DNA of 64,000 bases from Buxus sempervirens. Its lineage: Eukaryota > Streptophyta > Magnoliopsida > Buxales > Buxaceae. Every line of letters starts with the position of its first letter. The first letter of the stretch is position 1. The notes under the pieces were generated by a model that worked only from the letters and a program-made list of their open reading frames with translations, did no database searches and was not told the DNA's origin. The position numbers and the translations under genes are program-made. Below, one piece after another: positions 14,391 to 25,728 of the stretch. The stretch covers positions 11,025,402 through 11,089,401 of the forward strand of contig OX387183.1 in assembly GCA_947561395.2 (NCBI GenBank). Reading direction: 5' to 3'.

Positions 14391-15181
14391 CTGATTGCCA
14401 TTGCCATTGATTGTTGAGGCAGCTGCATTTAATTCACAATTCACATTGCAAAACTCTCTAATGTCTTCTTCTCTAATAGGTGTGATGGAGGAAGCGGAGG
14501 ATGGAATCAAGAGGAATAGCACCGGGGGGGGGGGGGGGGGGGGGGCGGGGCGGGTGTTGGTTAGATGCATACCTGGTAGGAATAACCAAGGGTGCAAGGG
14601 GGCTGGTAATTGGGAATGCTCTGGCTCACTACGACGGATGCACGAAAGGGACTGTTGGTCGTTAAGGTGAAAGGCATGAAGGCACCGAGGCTTTAGCTTC
14701 ATCCCAAACTCATGCAAAGACCTCCCTGGCAGCAGCCGATTCCTCCAGCCAATGATAGAGGAAGGTCGGCCATGATGACTGGAACTTTGGAGTCCGATGC
14801 GATTATGGAAGGTTCGACGGAGAAGAGACGATCTGAACGACTTGCTGTGCAGGAACGCCCAGTGGGCGAATAGAGTTTATGCAGCCGAAGAGCAAAACCT
14901 GTAATAGAGAGTAATGAATGTCGGGGAAGAAGAGACGCTTGCATATTCCGTGAAAGAGAAGGTTTGTTGATAACTTGAGGAAGAAGACACCGCTGAAGAA
15001 AACCTTTCTCTGGAATCGAACTAAGACCAATGCTAATACCATGAATATTGGGGGGGAGGAAGGGTAAATGGGGTAGTTCGAAGAGTCGGACGAAAGTAGG
15101 GAGGGTTCTCCCTTTTAAGTACAGGTTTGTGGAATTGCTTCCAACTGGACCTAAAAACATCGAAAACATAGAGTAAATCAT
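14391..15181 (-). other. GC-richer open stretch, possible 5' transcribed region
   Basis: Compared with its surroundings this stretch is GC-richer. It has two overlapping minus-strand open frames (160 codons at 15181-14699 and 119 codons at 14717-14358). Neither resembles a known protein; the second owes its proline run to the poly-G tract at 14524-14545. Pyrimidine-rich sequence on the minus strand looks like a plant 5' UTR, so it could be the promoter-proximal part of a leftward transcript. That is inference only. Confidence 0.25.
14524..14545. repeat. 22-bp uninterrupted G run
   Basis: There are 22 consecutive G followed by cggggcggg. On the plus strand this could form a G-quadruplex. It is also a likely site of length error in sequencing or assembly. 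Confidence 0.95.
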
Positions 15182-17088
15182 TAAACAAGTATAAAATTAT
15201 GAGAAATTAAACTTTTAGACATTTTGAGAACCTTTTTTATTGAAATTTTCAAGTTATAACAAAACTTAACATCAATACTCTCAAATAACTACACAACACA
15301 ACCAAATTCCCAATTGTGGTTGTGTGCAAGTGCAAAACCGAACACAACTAAATCTTAATTTCCATTTCAGATACTTGGCAACTGTTGTGGGTGTGGCTTT
15401 GAAAGGAGTGTCTGTAGTGGCAACGCTAGGCAAGCTTGGTGTCTCTTTCTAGGTGGCTTGGATTATCTGAAGGTTGGGATTGGGTTTAAAGATTAATTCA
15501 TTGATCCCAACTAGATGTTTACTGTCGCTTTAAATTGTGAGCATATTGTGTTGTTAAGAGTCATGAGAGACCTCAGTATTGGCTACTGTTATTTCTTTCA
15601 AATTCATTGCAGATTAAAGGGCATTTCAAATGTTGGAGTAGCTGCTACAGTTCTCTCATTGGTGAGTAATCACACTTCACCATCTTGCATTCTCTGTGTT
15701 TTTCTTTGCTAGGAATGGATTAAAATGAAGAAAAACTTGCCTATTGGTTACTAATTTCTAGATTTATAGAACTTGTATTGCAATTCAAATAGGTTCTCCC
15801 ATGGAACTCAACTATCTTATTTTTGGATCCCAAAAAATTTAGTTCTCTGTATAACTAGTCTGTGTTATTATATTTCCATTGGCATGTAAAATGCAAAATT
15901 TTTATTCTTTTTATTTTTATGGGAGCATGCAAAATGCAATTACAGAACCACATTTGGATCTTTAGCTATCATTTAAAGGCGCATAAAACTGGAATGAGCT
16001 CTAGTCCTACTATTTCTTCCTCTTCCCTCTTCTTTGCATCTCTACTTTCTAATGCTTTGCTTCTGCAACTGGCAATGCACTGTGGTCTAGCTAGTGTGGA
16101 TATTGAGTTATTATTACAGAATCAACATTGATAATTTAAGTTCATAACCCACAAATGTCGTTTTTGGGTTCTGTCGATGCGTTCACATCATTGCCTCTGC
16201 TTTATTTTAATTCACAATGTTTCTGCAATGATGCACTAAGAAATTGCAAATTGAAACACACCCACACTAGTAGATAATATTTTTACTACAAAAAAATATG
16301 TCAGTTCCTTCTTCATTTATTTGTATTCACAGATTTATATCTACTTCATAGGATAAAATCCTTTTAGTAAGTGCTTCTATTGAATGCTAATCTACAAATT
16401 CAAACATGCCTTATCAGTTCTTGGAAACCTAAAAAATTTTGATAAATCTCAACAAAATTTAAACGCATATCCTTGCATGTCTACAAATTCAAAGCCCCAA
16501 TTAAGCAGAACTGGTATTTATCATCTTGTTATTAATGTAAACATAATTCTTGCTTCTTGTTTTAACACTTAATAGAAAATGATTAAGGAAGCCACACTCC
16601 ATACAATAGGTTCCCTTTACCGCATGTATCATTCTACAATTCATGAAACTCATATTGCATTATTTTGACTTAATAATATGAAATTCTCATATGTTAAAAT
16701 AAATTTCAAAATTAATAATCTTGGTTATGGTCTCTATAAACGGAGAAAAGTATAGCTGATAGATACAATAATCAACCCCAAATGGGCTTCAGCATTACAA
16801 CCAAGGAAGAGGAAAAAATAATAGAAACAAGTCTCAAACAAAATCCATGCTTCGAAGCTGTGGGGCAAGTATCCGGCTTGTTGACAAACTTCTACTTGAA
16901 GGACTCCGCTACCTAAAAAGAAAAGTGACATAATTAAAAGAAACCCAAAAGCTATAGAATATTCATAAGTGGAAGTATTCAGCTCATACCTTACGCATAC
17001 AATCACACTAACACAAATGGGAATTAGAAGGGGGAAAAGATTGCTAACATGGATCAAACCTTAATGCGAGATGGCCATATTGACACTC
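15182..17088. other. Intergenic DNA between 15 kb and the FAR1-related gene
   Basis: No gene is supported. Plus-strand exon-like pieces near 15371-15452 and 15613-15660 have splice signals, but I recognise no protein family. The left end would contain the 3' UTR of the minus-strand FAR1-related gene (below 17089). Confidence 0.4.
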
Positions 17089-19848
17089 TCATTTTGCATT
17101 CGGTGGATTGCTATTGGGGAACACAAATGGCTGCCAAAACGATAAAGATTTTTAGCACAATGAAAACTGTTGTTTGTGAATCGATCAATTTCAACTATTA
17201 CCTGCAGCATTTGAGTAGAGGCATAATTTCCTTGAAGACCCTGGGCCAAAATCCTATGATCACCAACAGTATCGTGCGACACTTGGTTGGAGGCAAGAAA
17301 TGCCTACATATTATTTCAGCTACCTAATAAGAAACAAAGTATACTGTGATTGTATGGAACACTAAAATAATGAATTAAAGTATACCTGAAATGCAGGAGT
17401 ATGTGGAGTCAATGGACTAATAGGCATCATAAAAGCATCCCTCATATATGGTGTTAGTGGAGTGAAAGAACTCTGAGTAGGTTGGCTATTAGACCCCAGT
17501 GGCCTGGAACTTGTTGCATCTTCTGGTTGGTTATTGTTTTCCTGTCCTGGCGCGTTGCAATCAATATTGACGGCTTGTTTTGCTTTTTTTCGTGTACGAT
17601 TGATAGATTGTTCCAACCCAACTTTTTGTCTACGAACACTTGTTCCAACACGACCACCCCTTACCTTCTGTTTAATACCTTTTTCTTTTGAAAGGATTTC
17701 CGTGTCATCGACATTGGTAGCCTGATAATCATTGTCCCCAACACTATCTAGATTTGTGCAATCCGGAAGAAAACTTGTTTCTGACACGTTCACCCTTCTG
17801 ACTTTACTTTGACTTCCTGTTGTTCGCGATGCATCGTCCATACTGCTAGCTTTGTTCTTTTCTTTTAGTATATTATTTACCCCACATTCAATTTGTTTAA
17901 CCAGATCACTAGCAAAATCAGAGGACTCTTCATGCAGTGCAGCCTTTCTTGCAGTTTGGACGAACATGCGACACAATTCCCTAAACCTCCGTCCAATTGC
18001 CACTTTGGAGTCATCGCCAACAACGGCCCCTTGCTTATATGCAGCCAACCCACTCTTTGCCTCTTTTGTCCATCTTTTCAAAATATATTCATCGGGTATC
18101 TTCTTTATCTTATTTAAGCGAAGTATATAAAATGCATGACAACACAATATGCCACTGAATTCAAATTTCTCACAGCTACAATTGACTGAAGTAGTTGAAC
18201 GATTGAATGTAACAGTATGTTCACGACGCCTTGGCATGGAATCATTAGTGACTGTGTACTCAACTACTTCGCCAAATTCCCGACAAACATTCATTTCACA
18301 ATTAAGGACACCATCAAGTACTTCTTTGTGAACTAATTCATAGATTTCTTCAGTGTAGACATCTCTTGCACATTCCAACATTTGATTTCCCTCGATCGGC
18401 AACACAGGAGTACTGTTCATCATCTTGCAATCAGCCTTTAATTCATCATACCGTCTATCATCCAATAATTCATCAAAGCAACACAAGAATCGTAATAAAT
18501 CCTTTTGGCTATGTAGATGAGTTTTTAGTGATGCATTCATGCTCTCGGACCTTTGTGTTGTACTCATGTTTGCACAGAATGTGTTCCTTTTGTATGCTAG
18601 AGCCCATTTCTCTTTTTCCTCAAACTTTGCTTTCAACCATCTATTCGATGATAAATCATACTTATTAATCATTGTGTTCCATGCTTCTATGAATTCAGCC
18701 GCGTCTTCATACTCATAAACACATCTACTAAAATCTTTTGCGAATGATCCCTCACGATTAAATACATCACTAAGATGCTTTGCAGCATTTTGGAACATGT
18801 GCCAAACACAAAAGCGATGGTATGTATCCGGAAGCACTGAAGCTATTGCACTCGTCATAGCTTGGTCATGATCTGTGAGAATTGTCTTCGGCCTCTTACC
18901 AGACATAGCTCTTACAAAGCTTTTAAATAACCAACTAAATGTCTGAGTGCTTTCATCGTATAATAGGGCAGCACCAAAGATTTTTGTTTGTCGATGATGA
19001 TTAACACCAATAAATAACCCAAATGGTCTACCATACTTGTTTGTTCTATATGTGGTGTCAAAACAAACCACATCACCAAAATAACTATAATCTGCCATCA
19101 TCCCAGAATCAGCCCAAAATATGTTACTAATAAGATCTTCATTATCTAACTGAATGGCATAGAAAAAAGATGCATCTTCCGATTGTTTTTTCTGAAAATA
19201 TTCCAATAAGGCTCCTGCATCTCCCTTTTGCATAGCCATCATACGTTTAGATCGCAAATTATTATGACAGTCTGCCCGCATGAATCCTAAGCATTCAACG
19301 CCACCTGCTTCCCTTTTCATCTTTTTAACCGTTCTCTTCGTTTGTATCTCTGTGGAATCTGCTATATCAATCTCAGCTGCTTGGGCCTCTGTTACTTTTC
19401 GATGCGATCGTAACATATGAACCATGCTTGGCAAAAGCAACTCGTGATTATGCGTCTCCTCGAACTGTGTAATGATATATTTTCCACTCGCTTCCAATAC
19501 AATTTTTATTCGTGCCATACACCCAGTCCTAGTATCTGCACGCTCTTTTACAACCGTTAAATCCCTTTTATCTGTCCGACGATACCCTTCCTTTGAGCAA
19601 CAAAAAACCCTATCTAGGACTATGCCTGTACGTTGATGCTTATGCATTATGTCTTTTCTCGTTCCAAATCCAGTTCGTCTTGCATACTCATTATAAAACT
19701 GATGTGCATCGTCTTCAGAATCAAACACCATCCCAATCTTTGGTAAATAATCAGTCTGTGTTGGTTCTTGCAAACCATCTACGTCCTCATTGATGGTGTC
19801 TTCAATACCATCAATTGATCTAAACGACATCTCCTCTACGATATCCAT
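17089..19848 (-). CDS. FAR1-related sequence (FRS) transcription factor, 3 exons
   Basis: FHY3/FAR1-family proteins are nuclear transcription factors derived from MULE transposases. Exons are 19848-17386, 17303-17202 and 17130-17089; all junctions are GT-AG in phase 0, giving 868 aa. The single-exon reading (828 aa) runs through the first donor (gtatac). The FAR1 zinc-binding N-terminal domain spans about residues 38-140, with C83/C84, C110 and H133/H135. The MULE transposase domain follows, with candidate catalytic acids D264 (CFDTTY), D326 (LTDHDQAM) and E435 (TQRSESMN). The SWIM finger has C557, C559, C569 and H571. Basic stretches lie near residues 171-180 and in the C-terminal third. The C-terminal exons encode a short Gln/Asn/Pro-rich tail ending PFVFPNSNPPNAK. 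No terminal repeats of a MULE are apparent around it and the frame is intact, so a domesticated gene is more likely than an element. Which FRS subgroup it belongs to is not determined. Confidence 0.9.
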
Positions 19849-20689
19849 TTCCCTTGTGTTCCCTGTTTAGATATAAAACTTACATTAGATCTCCAACTGC
19901 TGAACTCAAATTTTTTTTTTCATATTTGCATGCATGCGGATCACTAAATAGGACTTGATAACAAAGGTTACCTTAACAAAATATACCTCGTAGTCGTAAG
20001 ACTAGTCAACAGTACTTGGTTAAGGCTGTGGTGTTTCGGCCGTTGCCCTGTAGCCTTTTCAGCACAGGGTCGACTTTACTAGCCACGGTGTTTACCTATA
20101 AGGATGAAGTATGTAAAAGAAATAAAAAGACTAAGAAATATATAAAAATGACAAAATTTAAATCTGAAAAATACAATCTAGGCAAATATGTATACAACAA
20201 CTTTGGTATTAAAAGAATAGTACTAAGTGCAAGCATGAATGTTACAATTCAAGAAATGAAATAAATCGACTCATTATATCAAAACCTTATACACCAATAA
20301 ATACCATCATCACAATCTACATTAATATCAGTAAAGATATAGATACACTTTGACATAGCACACTAAATTTAATGTTTTAGGGATGCATCCACCAATCAAG
20401 TGGATCAACCTCTACAGTAAACGTGCTAAATTAATGTGATAACAAGAACAGATTCATGATGAAGACTTCCATTCAAAAAATGTGTTTAATTAAATGCTGA
20501 GCAACAATCAACAAAGAAAACTAAGAACAGGGTCCCAAACACATTATCTTTTCTTTCTAAGTAAATAACAAGAACAGATTCATCATTCCGACTATTGTTG
20601 GAAACTCCATCTGTTTACAACATTAATGGTTTCTTTGTTCTTGTTAAAATGTCCAATAACCCATTACCCCCATTAATGGGGTTACTCCT

Positions 20690-21329
20690 CCGCCTTCGAT
20701 TTCATTCTCTTTTGCACCAAAAAATCCTCCTCTAATAATTCCTTCAAACCCACTTGATGTTTTCACATTTACCCCTTGTAATCCGGTTGGAACAGGAGCA
20801 CCTTAACCAGACACAAGGGAGGATAAGGGGTTGTGGTGTGTGGCTAAGCCAAGGGTTCCTGCAGATACATTGCAATAGGCCATGGACTATGCTTGTGGGG
20901 AAGGTGGTGCTGATTGTGATGAGATTATGCCTCAAGGTAGCTACTCTTATCCAGATACATCTGTTTCCCATGCTTCTTATGCTTTCAACAACTACTGGCA
21001 AAAGAATAAGAACAATGGAGGAACTTGTAGCTTTGGACGTACTGCCATGATCATAAATGCTGACCCAAGTATGCATTCATCTAATATTCTCACATCTTTG
21101 TTTATTTTAATCTTTTTGTGTTGGTTTTACATGGTGCCAAAGGTTTTAGAAATTCCCAAGTGCTGCTTTATTGTTCTTCAATTTTTCTATCCTTCTGAAT
21201 GCTTTTTCGTATGTTTTTGTATTACTTTATTAGGTTGAATAAATGTTTGGTTTTGAATACAGTAAATTGGTAAGAATTACTTTACTAAATCTAAAGTAAT
21301 ATGTTGCAGGTTTCATGGACTGCCAATAA
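20690..21329 (+). pseudogene. X8 (CBM43) domain gene, broken by two stops
   Basis: X8 domains bind beta-1,3-glucan (callose) in plasmodesmal callose-binding proteins and in some GH17 glucanases. The frame from about 20790 reads a Pro/Thr linker remnant, then WCVAKPRVP at 20834, ACGEGGADCDEI, HASYAFNNYW and GGTCSFG, which are the hallmark X8 positions with their cysteines. Two in-frame stops break it: TAA at 20804-20806 before the domain and TAG at 20876-20878 inside it. An intron (donor after 21068, acceptor before 21310) still restores the typical ending DPSFMDCQ and a stop at 21327-21329. No signal peptide or start codon was found. The domain and splice site are well preserved, so loss looks recent; alternatively the stops could be sequence errors. 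Confidence 0.8.
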
Positions 21330-22640
21330 GCAATAAATACCGCTCAACTCCCTTGATCGCATAGAAAATTAGAGATATATTTCTTCACAAGAAGTTATCT
21401 AAACATAGATTATAGATCAGGACATGAAACGGAAGATATATTAAGCGCAACCGAATGCATTAAAAAAAATTGGCAACTCACCTGTTCTTCTCCCAACCTA
21501 TTAAGCTCCCAAAATGCCGGCAGCTCCTTGTTGCCACTCCTTCAAGACGTGAGCTACTAACTCCTTCAAGACGTAAGCTGCCTTCGAACAATGCTTTCGA
21601 TGGCTTTGGCAAATCCAGTTCCCTAAGAAACCTGGGAATTAGAAAAATAGATATTATTATGCTTCGGCTTCTTGTTTACAGAATCTTTTTTATTTTTCTA
21701 ATAGGTCTTGCTTACAGTGTATGGAACATAATAGAGAAATTTCAAACACGTTAACATAAAAGCAGATCAGGCATCGAGCAAGGCTTTTTCAATATCACAC
21801 AAAGCCCAGACTGCTTATAAGATCAATTTTGAATTTTGGACAATGATTCATCCAAAGTTGCTACACCGCCGAATAGATATTGGGTTAATAATACATGAAT
21901 CTGCGGTTGAAATAGGTAATATTCCCAAAAAAACTAAACGAGCATAAACAATAGTATTCACAATTCAAGAAGCCAAAACAAAAGAAGGCCACAAACAACG
22001 GCAATCAGAATGAAAACAAAAAAAAAATCCTTTAGGGGACGACTGGAAGCTTGTGGATGTGTTGGATAACAATCTGTAAACAATACAAGGGGCGGAATCC
22101 AAATCCTTCAAGACGTGAGTTACCAACCTTTTTCTTCTCTTACATTCTCTTACATTTGCATTCCTCAGATCTCATTCGTTTTCGCGCGCAATCAACAATA
22201 GAAAATACGAAGACAGTGTTCGAAAATTTCAGAAATTATCATTTATAGATGTGAGCTACCAAGCATTTACTTCTCTTACGTTCTCTTTTTTTTTTATTGA
22301 TAAATAAGATATTTTATATATGTAGATAGATAGGAGCATGATTCATAAGTACACACATCGTGTACCTATGATACATTTTTAGGTTCACAAACCAACAAAG
22401 AGATTACATATCAGTTGCACCCTCTCCCATCTGAGATTCCCCAAAATTGATGACCCGAAATGGCACTCATATCTACTGCTGGGCAACATTCCTTACTTTG
22501 GAAACAGTTGATGACCCCAAACTTCTCTTACGTTCTCTTACCTTTCGTTCCTCAGATTTTACTCCGTTTTCGCACGAAATCAAAAGCGCAAGGGAGAAAG
22601 ACAACGTTTGAAATTTTTAGAAAATGCGCGCAATTATTTT
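21330..22640. repeat. Non-coding DNA with a diverged ~110-bp duplication
   Basis: Two imperfect copies occur at about 22127-22240 and 22515-22625. Both share ttctcttac..ttctcttac, then ttcctcagat and cgttttcgc, and end with gaaaatttcagaaa or its variant. Shorter repeats of ccttcaagacgtgagctac lie at about 21540, 21563 and 22108. No gene is recognised. Confidence 0.6.
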
Positions 22641-22651
22641 AATGGAAAATA

Positions 22652-22708
22652 AACGTCGAACGACGACGAACAGCGGACTAGCGTCGTTGGATATCGTCGT
22701 TCGACGTT
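22652..22708. repeat. Hairpin with perfect 15-bp arms
   Basis: The left arm aacgtcgaacgacga (22652-22666) is the exact reverse complement of the right arm tcgtcgttcgacgtt (22694-22708), around a 27-nt loop. The flanking bases are partly complementary (aaaataa against agttttt), so the stem may be longer and may mark a MITE core. Confidence 0.9.
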
Positions 22709-22759
22709 AGTTTTTCTCCGTCAGTTGCTATATCCGTGTTTTTTGGTTTTTAAAATGAG

Positions 22760-22780
22760 AAGGACGCGTGTCGCGTCCTT
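22760..22780. repeat. Short perfect hairpin
   Basis: aaggacgcg and cgcgtcctt form a 9-bp stem around a 3-nt loop, 52 bp after the larger hairpin. Confidence 0.85.
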
Positions 22781-24220
22781 ACGTTTTGTAAGACCATTCG
22801 TAAGATGAATGGTGGATGAATGGTGACAGAGGAAATTGGTTGAATTGTCATTGGCTTATAAAAAAAAATTCAATTCAACAAAAACCCAAAAGGGTCAAAA
22901 CTCAAAAGGCCAAAAGAGAGAGAAAGAGAGAGGAGAGAGAGACAGTGGGTTGGAGGTTAATTAATGTAGTGTGAAGATAATGGAGGACGAAGGAGGGAGG
23001 AAGAAACTAATCAAAATGGAGACCAGGTAAAACCCACAAAAGTATAACAAACAACCCATTTCTTTCTTTCTATTTCTTCCTCTTGAAACCGCGTTCATCA
23101 GAGTTTTTAGCTGAAGAAGAATCAGAGATTCAAAGTCCTTCTGTAGACCCAAAACAAAAACCCTGAATTGTTCCAATTTACTGAGAAACTTTTAACTCCT
23201 CTTTCTACACCTTACCTCCTTTTTCCGTTTTATATTCCTGCAATATACAACCCGGGTTACGTATTCTCCTTTTTGGGCTTCAGAAACTGATTTCTGGTTT
23301 TCTCTTTGTTCACTTTTTGTGCCAGGTTTCGTTCTGGTTATCTAGCTTATTGATTGTTTCTGTGTTACGTTTAACGTCTCAAACTCCATTTCAAGTTTCT
23401 GTTTCTGGGTTTTGTCCTTACTATCTTTTGCTTTCTGGGGTCTTTAATAGAAGAAGATTCGTCCCAACTTTCATTCTGTTTCTATCTCTTCTCTGTTCAG
23501 TTTCTGGGTGTTCATTAAATCTCTCTGAAGTGATCAAACCCGAAGTAATCAAACGAATCACCGATCTCGATCCAGCTACAACAATTCCCCTACCCAAAAA
23601 AAAAAAAAAAAAACATAACTCAACCACCTACAGAAAACTTGTTAAAAAAAAAATTGGAGAAGATGAGGGAAAAACCTAGACTGCAGTACTTTTCGTGAGA
23701 AACCTGAAAAATGGTATCTGTCAAAACCTAGCCGGATAAAGCAAGAAGAAAGAAGTGACTTGGATCGAAACCCTAGAGGAGAAATCGAGAAAGGGGATTT
23801 TATAAGTGGTAATAGAAAGTAAGCAAAACGAAGATCTTGAGATAAGGAAGAATATGAGAACGTGGCGACTGTACATACCGATCACGGGAAGGAGAAAAGG
23901 CAAGCGACACACGATCTTGTCCACCCCTCCTGTGTCCACTCAAGCTACCCGAATATGTGCCTGCCAACGCTCTCCTCTTCCGCCGGTCCGGCCAAGACAC
24001 CCAACGACCTCGCTCAAGCCACCGTTACCGTCAGCCTCTCTCGCGCTCTTAGGTCCCTCGCTACCTCTTTCAACTTTCAAACCTTTATAAGGGGGAGCAA
24101 GAGAGAGCTCGTTCCGGGATTTCCAACTTCTTCCTCCATTTTCACCCCTCTTCGTCTTCAATACGGACAGGGAACGAAGGATAGATACAGAGGAAGACGT
24201 CTTCGGGAGAAATCTTATTA
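22781..24220. other. Non-coding, possibly transcribed leader region
   Basis: A GA-rich run lies at 22916-22950. There are pyrimidine-rich stretches on both strands and a 17-A run near 23597. A plus-strand open frame of 139 codons (23862-24281) resembles nothing known and runs into the next element. The region could hold a bidirectional promoter; no gene is supported. Confidence 0.35.
24082..24089 (-). promoter_or_regulatory. Candidate TATA box for a leftward transcript
   Basis: On the minus strand this reads tataaagg, followed by a pyrimidine-rich leader. That leader includes a ctctagggtttcgatc block (about 23760-23780), typical of plant 5' UTRs, and candidate splice sites. It could be the promoter of a long spliced 5' UTR leading to the FAR1-related gene at 19848, but nothing connects the two directly. 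Confidence 0.25.
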
Positions 24221-24227
24221 TTTCGCA

Positions 24228-24837
24228 TACGGGTGCTTATCGGGCCGTGTCGGCCCGAGCACGCCAACGTGCCGGACCTAGGGCCGCGGCCCGCCAGGGC
24301 ACCCGCCTGACGAGCCGCGGCACATCATCACGCGGGCTGCCGCACGCCCAATTTTGTGGATTTTGTGGATTGGGTTTGAAAGATGAAATGAAAAATGTCG
24401 ACAACTGGGTTCGAACCTAGCTCAACAGCTTTCAAGTCTGTCTCCTTAACTACTAGGACACATCGACTTCTTGCATCAATAGTATCATAATTAAATTATT
24501 TTAACTAAAAATTAAGGATACCTCAATGATTGTTGGAAAATATAATTATAGAAGCTTTTATATAATCAATCAAATCTAAGAAAATAATTAGGTATAAATA
24601 AACCCAAAAAGCTTTTATAAAATCTCCAATTAAATATATTTGTTAAGTCTATAGTTTTTAATTAGACTACTTTAAGTCTTTCCCAATATGTGTAAGACAA
24701 TTTTGTGAATGATAAAAATATTTTTTAGAATTTTTTTGTGATTTTTTTTGGATTTTTTTAAAAAAATTACTTTTAATACCCTTGGCCCACCCCAAGTGTC
24801 CCTGGCCCGTGTGGGGCTGGCCCGTTGAACACCCCTA
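24228..24837. mobile_element. Decayed hAT-like non-autonomous element
   Basis: The left end tacgggtgcttatcgggcc corresponds to the complement of the right end ggcccgttgaacaccccta, allowing for several mismatches. Both ends carry the GGGTG..CGGGCC pattern common in plant hAT-type elements. GC-rich DNA lies just inside the left end (to about 24345). A convincing 8-bp target duplication is not visible (at best 5 of 8). It contains the tRNA-Ser pseudogene at 24397-24467. Confidence 0.5.
24397..24467 (-). pseudogene. tRNA-Ser(UGA) pseudogene lacking the variable arm
   Basis: The minus strand starts gtcgatgtgtcctag and ends gttcgaacccagttgtcgac. The anticodon loop cttgaaa carries UGA. The acceptor stem pairs throughout if G-U pairs are allowed. 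The anticodon and T stems each have one mismatch, and the long variable arm of a class II tRNA is missing (71 nt in place of about 82). No terminator-like T run marks it as active. Confidence 0.75.
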
Positions 24838-25095
24838 CTTTTCGTTATTTAATATTTATAATTATTTAGTATAAAAACTTTTAAAGAGATAGACATGGAC
24901 ATGAGAGTAAGGATCAGGTTCGGGTGTCGAAGTTGCCTGAGGTGGCCACATCAATGCGAAGCACTGCGAGCCTACCACCTCATCCACCACCCTCGCCTCG
25001 CTTAATATATAAGAAGATGTTTCATATATTAAAAAGTTCTTATAATTCCCTTCATATGTCATATATAATGTGGGCATGTTTCTACTATTTATTTT
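24838..25095. other. Spacer between two hAT-type elements
   Basis: Short AT-rich stretch with no recognisable gene. Confidence 0.4.
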
Positions 25096-25103
25096 ATAGT
25101 TGT

Positions 25104-25720
25104 TAGGGGTGGCAACGGTTTAGTTAAAATTGATAAACCGAACTGAATCAAACCTATTATGATCAATTTTGGGTCTTTAATAATCGGTTTCAGTTCAGTT
25201 TTGGTTTTTAATTGAAAAAACGGATACAGTTTCATTTTTAAGGCAAAACTGAATCAACTATATATAATATGCATAAGCTTTGAGTTACACAACTGTACAA
25301 TCCCTTGCCTTTAGCCGGTTAGCCAATTAGGGATTTATTTAAATATTTTAGAGATGGAATAGAATGACATATTGGAGAAGAGTTATTAAAACAAAAAATG
25401 TCACTTTTTAATTTTTCTTTGTCATTATACTTCTATGGAATAAATTCTTTGATACAATTTTTCATTAGCACATCCTTGTATAGACATGGTAAACTAAGAA
25501 AAATTTAATCTATCTGAACTTACAAAAAAGGTGAAACAATTCGGTTCCGTTCGGTTATGGTTATGGTTATGGTTTTGAGAATTTGAAAGTTAAACGATTT
25601 TGGTTTTCCAATTAGTAAACCGTAACGGTTACAATTTGGTTATGGTTTTCATTGTAAACTTGCTGGTTTGATTTTGGTTTTTTGCAAAACTGAACCAAAA
25701 CCGAACTGTTACCATCCCTA
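25104..25720. mobile_element. hAT-type MITE, 617 bp
   Basis: The left end taggggtggcaacggttt and the right end aactgttaccatcccta are imperfect inverted repeats. The flanking 8-mers atagttgt (25096-25103) and atagctat (25721-25728) match at 6 of 8. The interior carries cggttatggttatgg-type repeats and AT-rich DNA, without a coding region. It is older than the copy at 2605. Confidence 0.75.
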
Positions 25721-25728
25721 ATAGCTAT

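Noticed and set aside
14358-15181. 119- and 160-codon minus-strand frames as protein genes
   Set aside because: No recognisable domain; one depends on the poly-G tract for its proline run. Kept only as a possible leader region.
15371-15660. Plus-strand exon-like pieces with splice signals
   Set aside because: Short, no recognised protein, no continuation into a gene model.
17362-17385. Single-exon 828-aa end of the FAR1-related protein
   Set aside because: The last codons run through a good donor (gtatac). The spliced model adds two in-phase exons ending in a plausible tail.
17089-19848. FAR1-related gene as an active MULE
   Set aside because: No terminal inverted repeats or target duplication were seen nearby, and the protein has the full FAR1-family layout.
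22300-22400. Shared gtacacac..gtgtacc motif at 22.35 and 30.68 kb as a SINE or LINE end
   Set aside because: The similarity is too short and diverged to support an element call.
23862-24281. 139-codon plus-strand frame as a gene
   Set aside because: No known family, compositionally odd, and it runs into the hAT-like element at 24228.
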